A program made the translations under genes and the position numbers. Shown one piece after another: positions 6,141-6,356 of a stretch of 6,356 nt of DNA. Every line of letters starts with the position of its first letter. The first letter of the stretch is position 1. The notes under the pieces were generated by a model. That model ran no database searches and was not told the origin of the DNA. It worked only from the letters and a program-made list of their open reading frames with translations. The stretch comes from Lachnospiraceae bacterium (lineage in GTDB: Bacteria > Bacillota > Clostridia > Lachnospirales > Anaerotignaceae), in the NCBI GenBank assembly GCA_028695945.1, contig JAQVIB010000122.1, forward strand, positions 1-6,356. The letters run 5' to 3'.

Positions 6141-6356
6141 ATGTCAGTAATAGAAAAATTAATAAGACTTGAGGACGATGGTACTTTAAGCTTTGGTAAT
6201 CACCTTTTAGACAGCAAGAAAAAAGTTATGGACTTTGAGGTTAGTGGGGATTTGTACTACGTTAAAACATATAACGAAATTACAAAGTGTGAAAAAAACA
6301 GCAAGCTGCTTTTAGAAACAGTTCCAGGGGCAACAATACATAACCTTAAAATGGAT
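6141..6356 (+). CDS. Small conserved clostridial protein of unknown function, 5' part (runs off right edge)
   Basis: The frame is open for 72 codons from the ATG to the window end, with no stop. The start is supported by AGGGAGG (6126-6132) 8 nt upstream and by the promoter ahead. The protein begins MSVIEKLIRLEDDGTLSFG, has no signal peptide or membrane segment in the visible part, and is rich in charged residues with alternating hydrophobics that suggest beta strands. From memory, similar short proteins in Clostridia databases carry the label endosialidase catalytic beta chain. I see no sialidase Asp-box or other catalytic motif here, so that label should be treated as doubtful inherited annotation. 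Function is unknown. Confidence 0.8.
   Translation, partial: MSVIEKLIRLEDDGTLSFGNHLLDSKKKVMDFEVSGDLYYVKTYNEITKCEKNSKLLLETVPGATIHNLKMD

Overview
The window looks like a chromosomal segment of a low-GC Gram-positive bacterium, most likely an anaerobic Clostridia member, perhaps Lachnospiraceae-like. The evidence is the AT-rich codon use, the strong AGGAGG-type ribosome binding sites, the sigma-A-type promoters and above all the Firmicutes-specific mcsA-mcsB-clpC cluster. All recognised genes lie on the + strand. I see no rRNA, tRNA, CRISPR array or mobile element.

Layout. (a) Bases 1-955 are the 3' part of a GH13 alpha-amylase-family glycoside hydrolase, cut by the window edge. (b) A small RluA-family pseudouridine synthase (945-1619) overlaps its end by 11 bp, so the two are probably co-transcribed. 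(c) The 289-bp gap at 1620-1908 holds a long-looped hairpin that may end the first operon, a good sigma-A promoter (GTGACA-16-TATAAT), and two 27-bp dyads with the 9-N9-9 geometry of the HrcA operator CIRCE. A weaker second -10 lies before the second dyad. (d) mcsA, mcsB and clpC (1909-5936) follow as one operon, closed by a 12-bp-stem terminator. (e) A separate extended -10 promoter then drives a small gene of unknown function that runs off the right edge (6141-6356).

How it works together. McsB is the protein-arginine kinase, McsA its zinc-finger activator, and ClpC the AAA+ unfoldase that takes phosphoarginine-marked proteins to ClpP. Key residues are visible at each step: the phosphagen-kinase motifs and RDxxRA pocket in McsB, four CxxC pairs and a UVR motif in McsA, and in ClpC two N-domain glutamates, both ATPase sites and the LGF ClpP-docking loop. 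The marking-and-degradation module therefore looks intact.

The least ordinary part is the control region. The usual first gene, ctsR, is absent and no CtsR heptad repeat is visible. In its place is a tandemly repeated, CIRCE-like promoter-operator module. I see no wholly new system; the most notable signal is this apparently rewired heat-shock control of a standard protein quality-control operon.
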